Notes: generated from the letters alone by a model not told the origin. 64,000 bases of DNA from Polycladospora coralii (GCF_014773435.2 NZ_JACXAG020000006.1:1-64000), one strand, 5' to 3'. Shown: positions 52,401 through 61,179, counted from the first letter of the stretch. Program-made: numbers and translations.

Positions 52401-52527
52401 AGACGTCATATTTTTTGTTGACAGACGTCATTTAGCGTCATATAATATAAATATAGACGACAGTAGATGTCTATTCATAAAGTTTATCTGGGAGAGAATG
52501 GGGTTCATATGTAGACTTTTTTGTCGT
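52401..52527 (+). promoter_or_regulatory. Consensus promoter with clustered repressor operators
   Basis: TTGACA (52418-52423), 17 nt, TATAAT (52441-52446) is a perfect sigma-A promoter reading right. AGACGTCA occurs at 52401 and 52423, GCGTCA at 52435, AGACGACA at ~52455, and GTCGTC/ACGACG near 52522-52537. The first three overlap the promoter, suiting binding by the XRE protein. No intact gene follows until 53006; 52540-53005 looks like decayed early phage DNA. Confidence 0.7.
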
Positions 52528-53005
52528 CTTACGACGTATGTATAAATACATAAAGACGCTAATAACAGTCTAACATATTGAGATATACCGTGCAAGATTA
52601 CATCATCTCTTATTTGCAAATCAATTAAATTTGGATTTTTGTAAATATTACCATAAAAATGCAGACAACTTAAACGTTATCGAATCTAAGTATATCATGC
52701 GTTTCTAGGTATTGTAAATAATGAGAAAGAGAGGGAGACAGTAGGTGGTTACTTATCAATGAATGCAGTATGAACAAACTTATACCATATATATGAAAAT
52801 TATGGAAATTTACTGTAGAAAATGCAAGGTGGCCATGGAACCCAAGTGTTAGCATATATTTAACCGGTTATATATATGAGAAGATCATAGAGATTCAAAG
52901 TAAGGAAATAGATGAGTCGTGTTAATTATCCAAAATGAGGTTTTAAATAGAAATATCATGCTAATCAGCACGCTTGGGTATATAGTCTGAAAATGGAGGG
53001 TTCAT

Positions 53006-53476
53006 ATGCATCTGGCAACCATAAATTCCAATATAAAACAAAAATCTTGGAAGTACGTAGTCAAACAGCTGGAAAAGATGCTTTATGAATATACATTATT
53101 TCAAACATCATTAGATAATGAAGCAGAACTAGAAAAAGCGGGGTTATCAAATCATTATCCGTCCATGACTGCAAGCTACGAAGAGAAAGTAAGTCGGTCC
53201 TACTCCGAGTACCAATCCAGCACAGAAAAGTACGGCATCAAAAATGCCAGTAAGAAATTACGGGTACATCAAATGGAACGCGCTCTTGCAGTTCTTGTGG
53301 AAGACGAAAAAATGATCATACATCATAAATACTTACAACCCGAACGGATATCAGATAGTCTTGTTTATGATCAGCTCGGCATTTCCAGATCAACCTTCTA
53401 CAGACACAAGAAAACAGCATTCGAAAAATTAGCAGTCGCACTTAATCTCTTACCAAGTAGGAACGAACTGGACTAG
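53006..53476 (+). CDS. ArpU/sigma-like phage late regulator
   Basis: 156 aa, SD ATGGAGGG. N-terminal helical region (KSWKYVVKQLEKMLYEYTLF), then a C-terminal sigma-region-4-like HTH: VEDEKMIIHHKYLQPERISD, YDQLGISRSTFYRHKKTAFE, KLAVALNLL. This is the plan of ArpU-type phage transcription regulators, usually found just before terminase genes. No terminase is present downstream, so it is a leftover of a deleted prophage. Confidence 0.7.
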   Translation: MHLATINSNIKQKSWKYVVKQLEKMLYEYTLFQTSLDNEAELEKAGLSNHYPSMTASYEEKVSRSYSEYQSSTEKYGIKNASKKLRVHQMERALAVLVEDEKMIIHHKYLQPERISDSLVYDQLGISRSTFYRHKKTAFEKLAVALNLLPSRNELD

Positions 53477-53692
53477 CGCAATGTGCAGGACACCTTGACA
53501 ACCAGCAGTGTTGATTATCAAAAATAAACGTACCTTCCCATAAACGTTATCTAGCGCGATTTCATCTAACTTCAGCAGGTCACCTTCATTTCCCAGTTTA
53601 AGGGATTGGATGTAAGGCGGATTCATTAAAACCTTCCATGTCGTATCACCTTTAATGCCATCTACATTTACATGAAAGGTCTTACTAAACAT
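53450..53692 (-). CDS. Doubtful minus-strand ORF in prophage debris
   Basis: 80 codons from the ATG at 53692 without a clear SD. KTFHVNVDGIKGDTTWKVLM and LLKLDEIALDNVYGKVRLFL read like real protein, while the C-terminal part overlaps the ArpU gene end and repeat-like TTGATTATCAAAA sequence. It may be a truncated gene. No family recognised. Confidence 0.3.
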   Translation of the reverse strand: MFSKTFHVNVDGIKGDTTWKVLMNPPYIQSLKLGNEGDLLKLDEIALDNVYGKVRLFLIINTAGCQGVLHIALVQFVPTW

Positions 53693-54035
53693 ATTATCAT
53701 TGTTATTTATATTATTTAAAATTAATAATAAAGTAAAATGGGTCATCTATGTGAATGGGAAAAACGGAAACAAGGGGAAAGGTATGATCAAGAGATTGTT
53801 ATCAATTCAATTTGTTTTAATCGTGGGATTATGCTTACTTGGAGTGGCGGTTAAGTGATATACGGAAAAAGGGGAAGCCATTGATGTTACAGTGCGATTC
53901 CTTTAGATGATGGGGGTAATATACTTAAAGTAAATAGAGGCTGAATGGGATGAGACTATTTTGAGACTATCTTGAGATCAAAAGTATGGAAAAGGGTGTT
54001 ATTCTATTAGTAAGGAAAGGTCGCCACATAGCAGG

Positions 54036-54068
54036 CAGCGCTTATCAGTCGATAACGCTGTCTTTTTT
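54036..54068 (+). terminator. Phage-type terminator
   Basis: CAGCGCTTATC and GATAACGCTG pair around AGTC, followed by TCTTTTTT. Such hairpins commonly precede terminase genes in phages. The surrounding 53750-54400 holds only broken frames (for example VRYLETKLTALYEKIQSTSF at ~54160). Confidence 0.7.
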
Positions 54069-54407
54069 ATGCCTGAAATCGGAAAGGAGGGTTTGATCTC
54101 ATTTATTCATAGTGCAGAAAGAAGGGAGTAGAATGTAATTTCAACAAGTAGACTACCAGTTAGTCCGCTATCTAGAAACGAAACTGACCGCGTTGTACGA
54201 GAAAATACAAAGTACTTCTTTTCCGAACAAGAAAAACTGCGTGAGATGGGCTTAGTTTATAGCAAGATGAGTGGTCTAATCCACGTTTATATGACAATCA
54301 TTATCGCAGAGCATTAATTGTGGATATTTTATCCAATATAGCTGAGTATACTCCTACCTCTTAGCGTTAGCGTAGGTGGTGAGTAGTTCACAGAGACGAG
54401 GTTCATC

Positions 54408-54728
54408 ATGATTTCTCGTACAAATCCCCGTTCCGTACCAGCTCCTATCGGTGATTACGCGCACCTTACCGTTGTACCTACTGGCGCAGATTTGCTGGTG
54501 TTAGCTGGACAAGTAGCCATCTTAGCCAGTGAAAATGTAGATGTAGAGCATGTAATCAAGGTGAATCTCTGGTTTACATCTCCAATTGATCGTGCATTAT
54601 TTCAAAAGATATGGCGTCAGTTTCATCAAGGATCTCCGCCAGCGACTACCTTGGCATACGTAAGTGCCCTTGCACAACCCCATATACAGGTTGAAGTGGA
54701 AGTGTGGGCTGCACGGTATCCGGCTTAG
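54408..54728 (+). CDS. RidA (YjgF/UK114) family protein, internally shortened
   Basis: 106 aa, about 20-25 shorter than normal RidA. The start (NPRSVPAPIGDYAHLTVVP, LLVLAGQVAI) and end (VDVEHVIKVNLWFTSPIDRA, GSPPATTLAYVSALAQPHIQ, VEVEVWAARYP) align well, but the stretch between GQV and VDVEHVIK, normally D-x-G...G-x-F-x-Q-x-x-Q...NL, is missing without breaking the frame. The catalytic-site Arg of active RidA (in ...GxPxR/PAT) is not present. Imine hydrolysis is doubtful. It lies inside prophage debris. Confidence 0.75.
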   Translation: MISRTNPRSVPAPIGDYAHLTVVPTGADLLVLAGQVAILASENVDVEHVIKVNLWFTSPIDRALFQKIWRQFHQGSPPATTLAYVSALAQPHIQVEVEVWAARYPA

Positions 54729-55003
54729 TGTAATTCCAAGGTCAATTTTTCCCATGAACCCATTGAAGAACGATTGGCATGGACACTCCCATAGTTTTTA
54801 GCTACTAGATATTTTCCATTGACACTTTTTAGAGAGATTTGATTTCCAGTTGCTAAACATCCGCTTAGGTCTGTATGATTAATCAGCTCAAACGCTTCCC
54901 AGGATGGGGGTTTAGAAGCTTCGGCATCTAGGCGTCCTTTACCTACCAGTACCCGTTTCGATGTTGCTGAGCTGCTACCACCTACACTATTTACTACGGG
55001 ACG
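54725..55003 (-). pseudogene. 3' fragment of a beta-trefoil (fascin-like) gene
   Basis: An open minus-strand frame without any start codon encodes KRVLVGKGRLDAEASKPPSW, EAFELINHTDLSGCLATGNQ, ISLKSVNGKYLVAKNYGSVH, ANRSSMGSWEKLTLELH. The last segments are typical of fascin-like/ricin-like beta-trefoil repeats (SxNGKYLxAExG...ANRxxxGxWExF). The 5' part is gone, cut at an in-frame TAA. Its stop overlaps the RidA stop. Probably a truncated secreted carbohydrate-binding protein. Confidence 0.6.
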
Positions 55004-55156
55004 TTACATGCACGGTATGAATGGAGTAAGTCGAGTGTCAATTGAATGGTATTGAGCAAATAGATCTTAGAACAGGACTTTAGCTGTAATAAGCAGAATA
55101 GCTAATACTATGATATAGTAGAATTTTATGTCTTAATAAGTGGAGGAGGGAATTTC

Positions 55157-56191
55157 ATGGGAGATAAGAAATTATTAATTATTATTAGCAGTATTTTGCT
55201 CATTTTCTTCTTGTTACCCCCTGTTTTCTTTTATATGTTTGGTGTCACGATGAATTTTCTAGGATCATTAGAGGATCCTAGGGAGGATTATACCGGACTA
55301 GAAGGTAAAGTGGATCTATCACCTGATGATCGGCATATCGTTTTTTCTTACTATGACAAAGGGATTGCGTCGATCTACATAGCGAAGTCAGATGGGACAG
55401 AGGTGAAGAAAGTGACCTCTCCTCAAGACGAATCACATCTGTCACCTCGTTTTTCACCAGATGGTCGAAAAATCGTGTACCTAACTGAAGAGAAGGGAAC
55501 CAGGAAGCGTGATTCGCACTTATATATCATGGATATGAATGGTTCGAATTCGAAGCCTTTAACTACAGGGTCGGAGCAAAGGATGAATCCTGTTTTCTCA
55601 CCAGATGGAAAGCAAATTTACTTTTTTCAGTCGAATCAATTTGACTATGAATTAAGTAGCTATGTGAAGTTTGATATATATAGGGTGCCAAGTGATGGCT
55701 CTGTACCAGCAATACCAATTACAAAGCGGGAAAGAGGTTCTGTCTCAGACTTGATCATGACCGGAGATGGAGAAAAGTTGATTTATACCGATTTTACAAG
55801 TGGTGGAACGCAATTTAATGTCCTACCCATCAAAAATCCCCAAAAAGAGGAAACCTTTCACTTACAAGATAATTTTGGCCAAGTGGTAGATATTGTTAGT
55901 CCGGTACTTGCACCTAATGATAAAGATATCATTTATGCTTCGGTTAGTAATCGAAATGAGGCGGCTACATTCACATATGACTTATTTCAGATGAATATGG
56001 ATCATAAAAAAGAAAAGCAACTGACCAACTTGCATTCGAATCTGGGATACCCAGTTTTCTTTCATCAACAAGATAAATTGCTCTTTGTAGAAGATCTCAA
56101 TTGGCCGCAGAGCCCTTCCAAATATCAACTCATGCAGATGAATAGTGATGGTACTGATATTACGAAGATTGATTTACAGATGGTAAAATAA
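55157..56191 (+). CDS. Membrane-anchored TolB/WD40-like (PD40) propeller protein
   Basis: 344 aa, SD GGAGGAGGG. One N-terminal helix (LLIIISSILLIFFLLPPVFF) anchors a propeller of TolB-type PD40 repeats: SPDDRHIVFSYYDKGIASIY, SPRFSPDGRKIVYLTEEKGT, NPVFSPDGKQIYFFQS, and weaker later ones. It should sit on the outer face of the membrane. TolB-like proteins of Gram-positives have no assigned role. Ends in a perfect terminator. Distinct from the YVTN group in repeat type. Confidence 0.8.
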   Translation: MGDKKLLIIISSILLIFFLLPPVFFYMFGVTMNFLGSLEDPREDYTGLEGKVDLSPDDRHIVFSYYDKGIASIYIAKSDGTEVKKVTSPQDESHLSPRFSPDGRKIVYLTEEKGTRKRDSHLYIMDMNGSNSKPLTTGSEQRMNPVFSPDGKQIYFFQSNQFDYELSSYVKFDIYRVPSDGSVPAIPITKRERGSVSDLIMTGDGEKLIYTDFTSGGTQFNVLPIKNPQKEETFHLQDNFGQVVDIVSPVLAPNDKDIIYASVSNRNEAATFTYDLFQMNMDHKKEKQLTNLHSNLGYPVFFHQQDKLLFVEDLNWPQSPSKYQLMQMNSDGTDITKIDLQMVK

Positions 56192-56225
56192 AAGTCAGCC
56201 TCCTTATATTAAGGGGGCTGACTTT
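56191..56225. terminator. Rho-independent terminator
   Basis: AAAGTCAGCCTCCTT (56191-56205) pairs with AAGGGGGCTGACTTT (56211-56225), one G-T pair. Confidence 0.85.
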
Positions 56226-56436
56226 CAGTGTCCACTTCTCGATGTCTCTGTTCTACTTAGTAAAGGTGAATTGAGCATTAGAGATAATTTTCACGCGAAT
56301 ACAATTTTGTGAATTAGATTATAGACAGAACATCAAAAGTGTAAATACCAGTGGAATGAAACTTCGCTGATAATGAACCAAAATCAATACAAAATATTGT
56401 CACAAAAAAACAAATATTATAAAATAAAAGTTAGAG

Positions 56437-56758
56437 GTGATTAAGTTTAAGAAAACTATGCTGTTTTTATTGGTAGCACTCACTATGGTCTTGTATAACG
56501 ATTCTACGGTTTCAGCAGCATCGGTTAACTCGTTGAAAAATATGGAACCTGTATTTTCTTCTTTTGAGAGGTTGGCCCAAGGTAGCTTATCCTGTAGCTA
56601 CAGATACGCCGCTTACGATTGCATATCAAGAATATCGAGGTGGCCAATGGTGGTCAGGATATTTAAAGAGACCTGAGTTTAACCCACCTTGTATAACTAA
56701 GTCTTCGGATCCAGACGTGTGGCAATGTACATATGGTGGGTTCACAACAGCGCATTGA
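56437..56758 (+). pseudogene. Small secreted protein gene with frameshift
   Basis: Frame 1 from GTG 56437 has a signal peptide (KKTMLFLLVALTMVLYND, cleavage near VSA) and reaches EPVFSS; after TTTT at 56562-56565 the reading frame is lost. Frame 2 continues RGWPKVAYPVATDTPLTIAY, QEYRGGQWWSGYLKRPEF, SSDPDVWQCTYGGFTTAH. With three T instead of four the two join into one ~106-aa secreted protein with two cysteines. It lies 42 nt before another secreted-protein gene. Homopolymer error or recent mutation. Confidence 0.6.
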
Positions 56759-56800
56759 TAGCAAATCAAATTTTTTGAAAAACGAAAAGGGGAATAACAA

Positions 56801-57499
56801 ATGAATTCACTGAATTTTATAAAGGTTTTTACTGTGGGTGTAATGATATTTTCTGCTGTACTATTTCCAACAAACGACAGAGCACTAGCTTTGGAAAGCA
56901 TCGATTGTGCGATTCCTATGATAGACAAAAATGACCTGAAACCTTCTACGAGGATTCAATCAAAGAGTGGACAAGCTGTATATGAAGTTACAGATGAAAA
57001 AGAATGGGCTAAATTCAAGAATGATCAACTAGAATCTGGTAAATTATTGGGTGTAGCCATCTCATACAATAATCATCTAAATACAAACCCTATAAGTCAT
57101 CCATTTCAGAAAATCGATTATGGATACTATTTGAAAAATATTACGACAAGTGAAATCTGTGGTGCAAAAGAATTGAGAAGTTCATATTATACGGGACCCG
57201 GTGAGGCGACAATCACGGTTTCTGAATCCATTGCTGCAACTTGGGAAGCTAGTGTAGGGGTAAGCGCAGAAGTCATTTCTGCTGAGTTGGGATTCACTGT
57301 GACCAGCACCTACTCTGTTTCCGATTCATATTCGATTGAACTTCCGGAAGGAGAAACAGTGAAGATAGTAGCTCGTCCGGTCTACAACGTATATCAATAT
57401 GATGTATGGAAAGATCCACTTATTGGGAACGACTACTACTTAGGCAGTGGATCTGCATATAAACCGGTTGGCGTTTGTTTTTATTTCTATGATGTTTAA
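56801..57499 (+). CDS. Secreted protein with aerolysin-like repeat region
   Basis: 232 aa, SD AAAAGGGG. Signal peptide 1-~30 (cleavage after RALA). Three cysteines. Residues ~140-205 contain long alternating Ser/Thr/Val strands, ATITVSESIAATWEASVGVS, ELGFTVTSTYSVSDSYSIEL, then PEGETVKIVARPVYNVYQYD, which resemble the insertion-loop and beta regions of aerolysin-type pore formers and a group of Streptomyces secreted proteins. Pore formation is a guess from pattern. Possibly cotranscribed with the frameshifted secreted gene upstream. Confidence 0.6.
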   Translation: MNSLNFIKVFTVGVMIFSAVLFPTNDRALALESIDCAIPMIDKNDLKPSTRIQSKSGQAVYEVTDEKEWAKFKNDQLESGKLLGVAISYNNHLNTNPISHPFQKIDYGYYLKNITTSEICGAKELRSSYYTGPGEATITVSESIAATWEASVGVSAEVISAELGFTVTSTYSVSDSYSIELPEGETVKIVARPVYNVYQYDVWKDPLIGNDYYLGSGSAYKPVGVCFYFYDV

Positions 57500-57552
57500 G
57501 GATCACCATATCTATATCTAAATGATCTTTTGAGATGGGTTAGTGGGATTTC

Positions 57553-57582
57553 AATCAGGTGGAGTAGAGTCTTCACCTGATT
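57553..57582. terminator. Hairpin after the secreted-protein gene
   Basis: AATCAGGTG (57553-57561) pairs with CACCTGATT (57574-57582). No clear T run. Confidence 0.45.
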
Positions 57583-57662
57583 CCTCGATGTTTCCGCCTT
57601 GAGCCCTGCGACTTGTGCAATCAGTAGCACGCGTGAACCAAGCGAAGGTTCGTGTCAGACGA

Positions 57663-58142
57663 TTAATCCCATATATGAGGACGGTCAATTCCCATTGTTC
57701 TCATATAATCTAACAACTGACCTGTATGAACAGATTCGTGGTATGCAATACGTAACAACATATCCCCAAGTTTTTTAATATAGCCACCTGCATCCAAAAG
57801 GTCAATTTCTATATTTTCTAATTCATCTGGACGCATTGTTTTAATGTATTTCAAAAATTCCTCACGAAAAGGTTTCGCAAATGCAAGTTCATCATCTACC
57901 GATATGAATTGTTTTTCTTCGAAGGGATTGTGCAAATGAGATAATACTTTACCGCCTCTCCCGATGAGAATTTGGTGAAAAAGATACTCAGCTTGTAATA
58001 AATGTCTAATCATTTCAGCACAAGTGAGAGCATCTTCATCCGGTTTCCAATTTAACATTTCATGGGGGATGGACTGCCACACTTTAATACTTCTAGATCT
58101 TATTTCTTCGAAATTCAAAATTATTAAATCGATAGCCTGCAT
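57663..58142 (-). CDS. DinB family protein (second copy)
   Basis: 159 aa. Four-helix DinB_2/YfiT type with histidines in MIRHLLQAEYLFHQIL and IAYHESVHTGQLLDYMR (HxxxH), forming the usual three-His metal site. Little detailed similarity to the DinB protein at 48659, so probably a different subfamily with its own substrate. Single gene. Roles of such proteins include thiol transfer in detoxification; nothing here specifies one. Confidence 0.85.
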   Translation of the reverse strand: MQAIDLIILNFEEIRSRSIKVWQSIPHEMLNWKPDEDALTCAEMIRHLLQAEYLFHQILIGRGGKVLSHLHNPFEEKQFISVDDELAFAKPFREEFLKYIKTMRPDELENIEIDLLDAGGYIKKLGDMLLRIAYHESVHTGQLLDYMRTMGIDRPHIWD

Positions 58143-58317
58143 CTAGACAAAACTCCTTCGCTTTTCAGTGTATAGTGATATTATACCAAAGGTGGTTATG
58201 GCGAAGTAGTGCAACGATCTTTTCACTTTCCCAGATAGAGAATCTAAAGCTATTCTTATAGCTGTAGTCAAGTGCTTCAAAGCTTTAATCTTTTCTTCAC
58301 AAGCCACTCTATACATA

Positions 58318-58344
58318 ATAAAAACACCTCCAATGATGAGGTGT
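58318..58344 (-). terminator. Terminator for coat-like gene
   Basis: On the minus strand ACACCTC-ATCATTG-GAGGTGT is followed by TTTTATT, 28 nt past the stop of the gene at 58372. Confidence 0.75.
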
Positions 58345-58371
58345 CTAACAATGGGGGCAGTTCATTGCTAG

Positions 58372-58647
58372 CTAATATTCACTTCTAGGCGTTTCTGGTC
58401 TACGTGGTAGTTGTGGATCGGGGACAGGGGGGATCGATCTTGGAATTTCGGGGTGTGGGATATGAGGGTTTTGCCATCCAGGCATCATAGGCATGTGGTA
58501 GCCAGGCATGTAATATGGATAAGGCATTGCGGGGACTTGGCATCCTGGGGTTTGTGGCATACAAGGCATAGGCATTGTGTGGTACGGATACCCGGTTCCA
58601 TAAGGCATATAAGGTGCATGTGGGGGCATCATGTACTGTTTATCCAT
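58372..58647 (-). CDS. Pro/Tyr/Met-rich coat-like protein, copy 2
   Basis: 91 aa, SD AGGAGG. Low-complexity sequence dominated by Pro, Met, Tyr and His (MDKQYMMPPHAPYMPYGTGY, YPYYMPGYHMPMMPGWQNPH) with a conserved end PRSIPPVPDPQLPRRPETPR. It shares this C-terminal module and composition with the gene at 58825. Composition recalls spore-coat and exosporium proteins of Bacillales, but no family is recognised. Two cysteines occur mid-protein. Own terminator downstream. Confidence 0.65.
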   Translation of the reverse strand: MDKQYMMPPHAPYMPYGTGYPYHTMPMPCMPQTPGCQVPAMPYPYYMPGYHMPMMPGWQNPHIPHPEIPRSIPPVPDPQLPRRPETPRSEY

Positions 58648-58824
58648 TTTTATACTCCTCCTTAAGACATTACCCTATAGGATATGATTGTGCCCTTTAT
58701 TATGTGTATCAGAGATGTTATTTTTTTAATCGTATATAGATGATCTTATCGGTTTTGAAAATAGTAGAAACCAGCTCAATATAGATGGATAAGATTGTGA
58801 GAAACCCCGAGAGGAGAATATGCG

Positions 58825-59052
58825 CTAGTATGCACTTCTAGGTGTTTCTGGTTGGCGAGGGACTTGTGGGGCTGGAACGGGAGGTACAGATCTTGGAATT
58901 CTTGGGTTGGGGGTGTATGGGTAGGGCCATCCAGGCATCTGAGGTGGATAAGGCATAACGGGTATGCCGTATCCCGGTATAGTAGGATATTGCCACATTG
59001 GCATAGTAAATAGGTGTGGATAGGGCATATAAGATAGGAATTGCGTATCCAT
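58825..59052 (-). CDS. Pro/Tyr/Met-rich coat-like protein, copy 1
   Basis: 75 aa, SD AGAAAGGAGC-type. Composition like its neighbour (MPYPHLFTMPMWQYPTIPGY, PVMPYPPQMPGWPYPYTPNP) and nearly the same end, PRSVPPVPAPQVPRQPETPR. The conserved tail in otherwise variable proteins suggests a binding or cross-linking module. The 180-nt spacing between the copies suggests separate transcription or a leader. A spore-surface role is inferred only from composition. Confidence 0.65.
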   Translation of the reverse strand: MDTQFLSYMPYPHLFTMPMWQYPTIPGYGIPVMPYPPQMPGWPYPYTPNPRIPRSVPPVPAPQVPRQPETPRSAY

Positions 59053-59227
59053 TCTAAAGCTCCTTTCTGAGGTAGGATCTTATAGCGTATGATTATATCC
59101 CCACTTCTGTGAGCAGATCCGTTTTTCTGTTAGATGTGGATCATTACAAAATATGGGGTATGTCGCTTAACGTAAGTGTAGCGTTGGTGTCATCGTGTTA
59201 TAACCAGTACATAGGGTCTGCTGATCG

Positions 59228-59453
59228 TTAAGGGCTAGTACGTTTCACTATTCCACGTTCAAATTGCCAAAAAGATGAATAAACGTTACTTATTTCCCAT
59301 AAGGTAGAAACACCTATAGATACAGAATCAGTCTCTTGCAGATGATGGAGATCTTTTATGCTGGTTGGCTGTAGCAATTCTCTCAGTGGAATCGTGGGTA
59401 CGTCCTGTATATCGAACCTATCAGGTGTTTCTTCTGTATATATTAAAAATTTA
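59228..59453 (-). pseudogene. Fragment of unknown gene
   Basis: A minus-strand frame without start codon encodes TEETPDRFDIQDVPTIPLRE, LLQPTSIKDLHHLQETDSVS, IGVSTLWEISNVYSSFWQFE, RGIVKRTSP, stop. It reads like a real protein C-terminus with its 5' part lost at a TGA. No family recognised. The rest of 59053-59568 shows nothing else. Confidence 0.35.
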
Positions 59454-59568
59454 AATCATTAATCATTATAAACCTACATTATTTTCTTCTTATTTGTATA
59501 GATCATATGCTGAATGGATGTGATCTAAGGTATAATGAAAGGGAGAGGAGATATAGAGGAGTGAAGCC

Positions 59569-59745
59569 ATGCTAGAGTATCATCTAGGTAATATGTTGGT
59601 ACAGCTTACCTTATTTTCTGTATTTTGGGTCATTCCGATTATTATACTTATTCTTCTGTTAGCACAGATTAGACGGCAAAATAAAGAGATCACCAGTTTA
59701 AAAGAAGAAGTAGCAGAAATAAAGCGTATGAGTATGAAAGAATAG
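59569..59745 (+). CDS. Small membrane protein, one TM plus coiled coil
   Basis: 58 aa starting MLEYHLGNMLVQLTLFSVFW, a membrane helix WVIPIIILILLLAQI, then a charged coiled coil RRQNKEITSLKEEVAEIKRM. SD GGAG seven nt upstream. Similar tiny TM-plus-coiled-coil proteins are common and uncharacterised in Bacillales. It lies ~130 nt upstream of tyrS without an obvious terminator between, so co-transcription is possible. Confidence 0.65.
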   Translation: MLEYHLGNMLVQLTLFSVFWVIPIIILILLLAQIRRQNKEITSLKEEVAEIKRMSMKE

Positions 59746-59874
59746 AACAAAATCCTGACTTGTATACACACCAGTAGGCGTGTATTTTTTGTTTAGAAAG
59801 GTATTTTGATTCAACATAAGTGCGGGTTTGTGGTAAAGTATGCATATGATACGAATGTAAAGGAGTAAGTGAGT

Positions 59875-61140
59875 ATGGATATTTTGCAAGATTTACAGGA
59901 TAGAGGATTGCTTTATCAACATACTGACCTAGATAGTTTACGCGAACGTTTGGCTGAGGGACCGATTACACTTTACTGTGGATTTGACCCAACGGCGGAT
60001 AGCTTACATATTGGAAGTTTAGTACCGATCTTAACCTTGAGAAGGTTTCAATTGGCAGGTCATCATGTGATTGGCTTAGTAGGTGGAGGAACCGGTTTAA
60101 TCGGTGATCCGAGTGGTCGCTCTTCAGAACGCTCGCTCAATACCCAGGAGGTTGTAGCTGGATTTAGTGACAAGCTCAAAGCGCAACTTTCTCGATTCCT
60201 CGATTTTGAGCAAGAAGAAAACCCAGCTCAAATTGCGAACAACTATGATTGGATTTCTGAACTAAGTGCGGTTGAATTGCTTCGTGATATTGGGAAACAT
60301 TTTTCGATTAATAATATGCTAGCAAAAGAGTCCGTCAGTTCACGCTTAGAAAATGGAATATCATTCACCGAGTTTAGCTACATGGTATTACAAGCTTACG
60401 ATTTCTTAGAGTTGTACAAGCGAAACGACTGTGAATTACAAATTGGTGGAAGTGACCAGTGGGGGAATATTACTGCTGGAACTGATTTGATTCGCAGAAC
60501 GCAAGCTGAGAAAGTAAAAGCGCATGCGCTCACGATGCCGCTTGTCACCAAGAGTGACGGGGGTAAGTTTGGCAAAACGGAAGCCGGTACGATTTGGTTA
60601 GATGCCGACAAAACATCTCCGTACCAATTTTACCAGTTTTGGTTAAACACAGATGACGCAGATGTGATTCGCTTCCTTAAATTTTTCACTTTCTTGTCGT
60701 TAGATGAAATAGCGGTGTTAGAGCAAGCGGTGAAAGACGAACCACATAAACGAGAGGCGCAAAAACGACTAGCTAGTGAAATGACTCAATTGGTACATGG
60801 CGAAGAAGCGTATTTACGGGCTGTCCGAATTACAGAAGCCTTATTCCAAGGTGCCCTGTCTCGCTTATCTGCGGACGAAATAGCCGAAGGGCTACAAGAT
60901 GTCCCATCAGCGCAAATTGCCGATTCCGACATGTTACTCATAGATGCTTTGATTCAGGTAGGGGCTGCCAGCTCCAAACGTGAGGCACGGGAACATATGA
61001 GCAATGGCGCGGTTTCAGTTAATGATGTAAAAGTGAGAGAGCTAGAAACTAAAGTTTGCGATCTTGATGCAATTGGTGGCAAGTACTTGGTAATTCGTAG
61101 AGGGAAGAAAAAATATTTCTTAGGTGAAATTTCTGCATAG
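59875..61140 (+). CDS. tyrS: Tyrosyl-tRNA synthetase
   Basis: 421 aa from the ATG at 59875 (AAAGGAG nine nt upstream); GTG 59869 is too close to the SD. Class I motifs: PTADSLHIGSLVPIL (HIGH) and KFGKTEAG (KFGKS-type). Tyr pocket LYCGFDPTADS and FTYMVLQAYDFL-type helix (here FSYMVLQAYDFLELY), then GGSDQWGNITAG. The C-terminal S4 RNA-binding domain (SSKREAREHMSNGAVSVNDV) is present. I see no T-box upstream. Confidence 0.96.
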   Translation: MDILQDLQDRGLLYQHTDLDSLRERLAEGPITLYCGFDPTADSLHIGSLVPILTLRRFQLAGHHVIGLVGGGTGLIGDPSGRSSERSLNTQEVVAGFSDKLKAQLSRFLDFEQEENPAQIANNYDWISELSAVELLRDIGKHFSINNMLAKESVSSRLENGISFTEFSYMVLQAYDFLELYKRNDCELQIGGSDQWGNITAGTDLIRRTQAEKVKAHALTMPLVTKSDGGKFGKTEAGTIWLDADKTSPYQFYQFWLNTDDADVIRFLKFFTFLSLDEIAVLEQAVKDEPHKREAQKRLASEMTQLVHGEEAYLRAVRITEALFQGALSRLSADEIAEGLQDVPSAQIADSDMLLIDALIQVGAASSKREAREHMSNGAVSVNDVKVRELETKVCDLDAIGGKYLVIRRGKKKYFLGEISA

Positions 61141-61179
61141 AAATGACAGGGCTACGTGATAGAGGTAGCCCTGTCATTT
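61141..61179. terminator. Bidirectional terminator
   Basis: AAATGACAGGGCTA (61141-61154) and TAGCCCTGTCATTT (61166-61179) form a perfect 14-bp stem between tyrS and the convergent DUF218 gene. Confidence 0.85.

Noticed and set aside
52315..52545. Plus-strand ORF of 76 codons across the repressor operators
   Set aside because: It is antisense to the XRE gene start and runs through the promoter and operator cluster.
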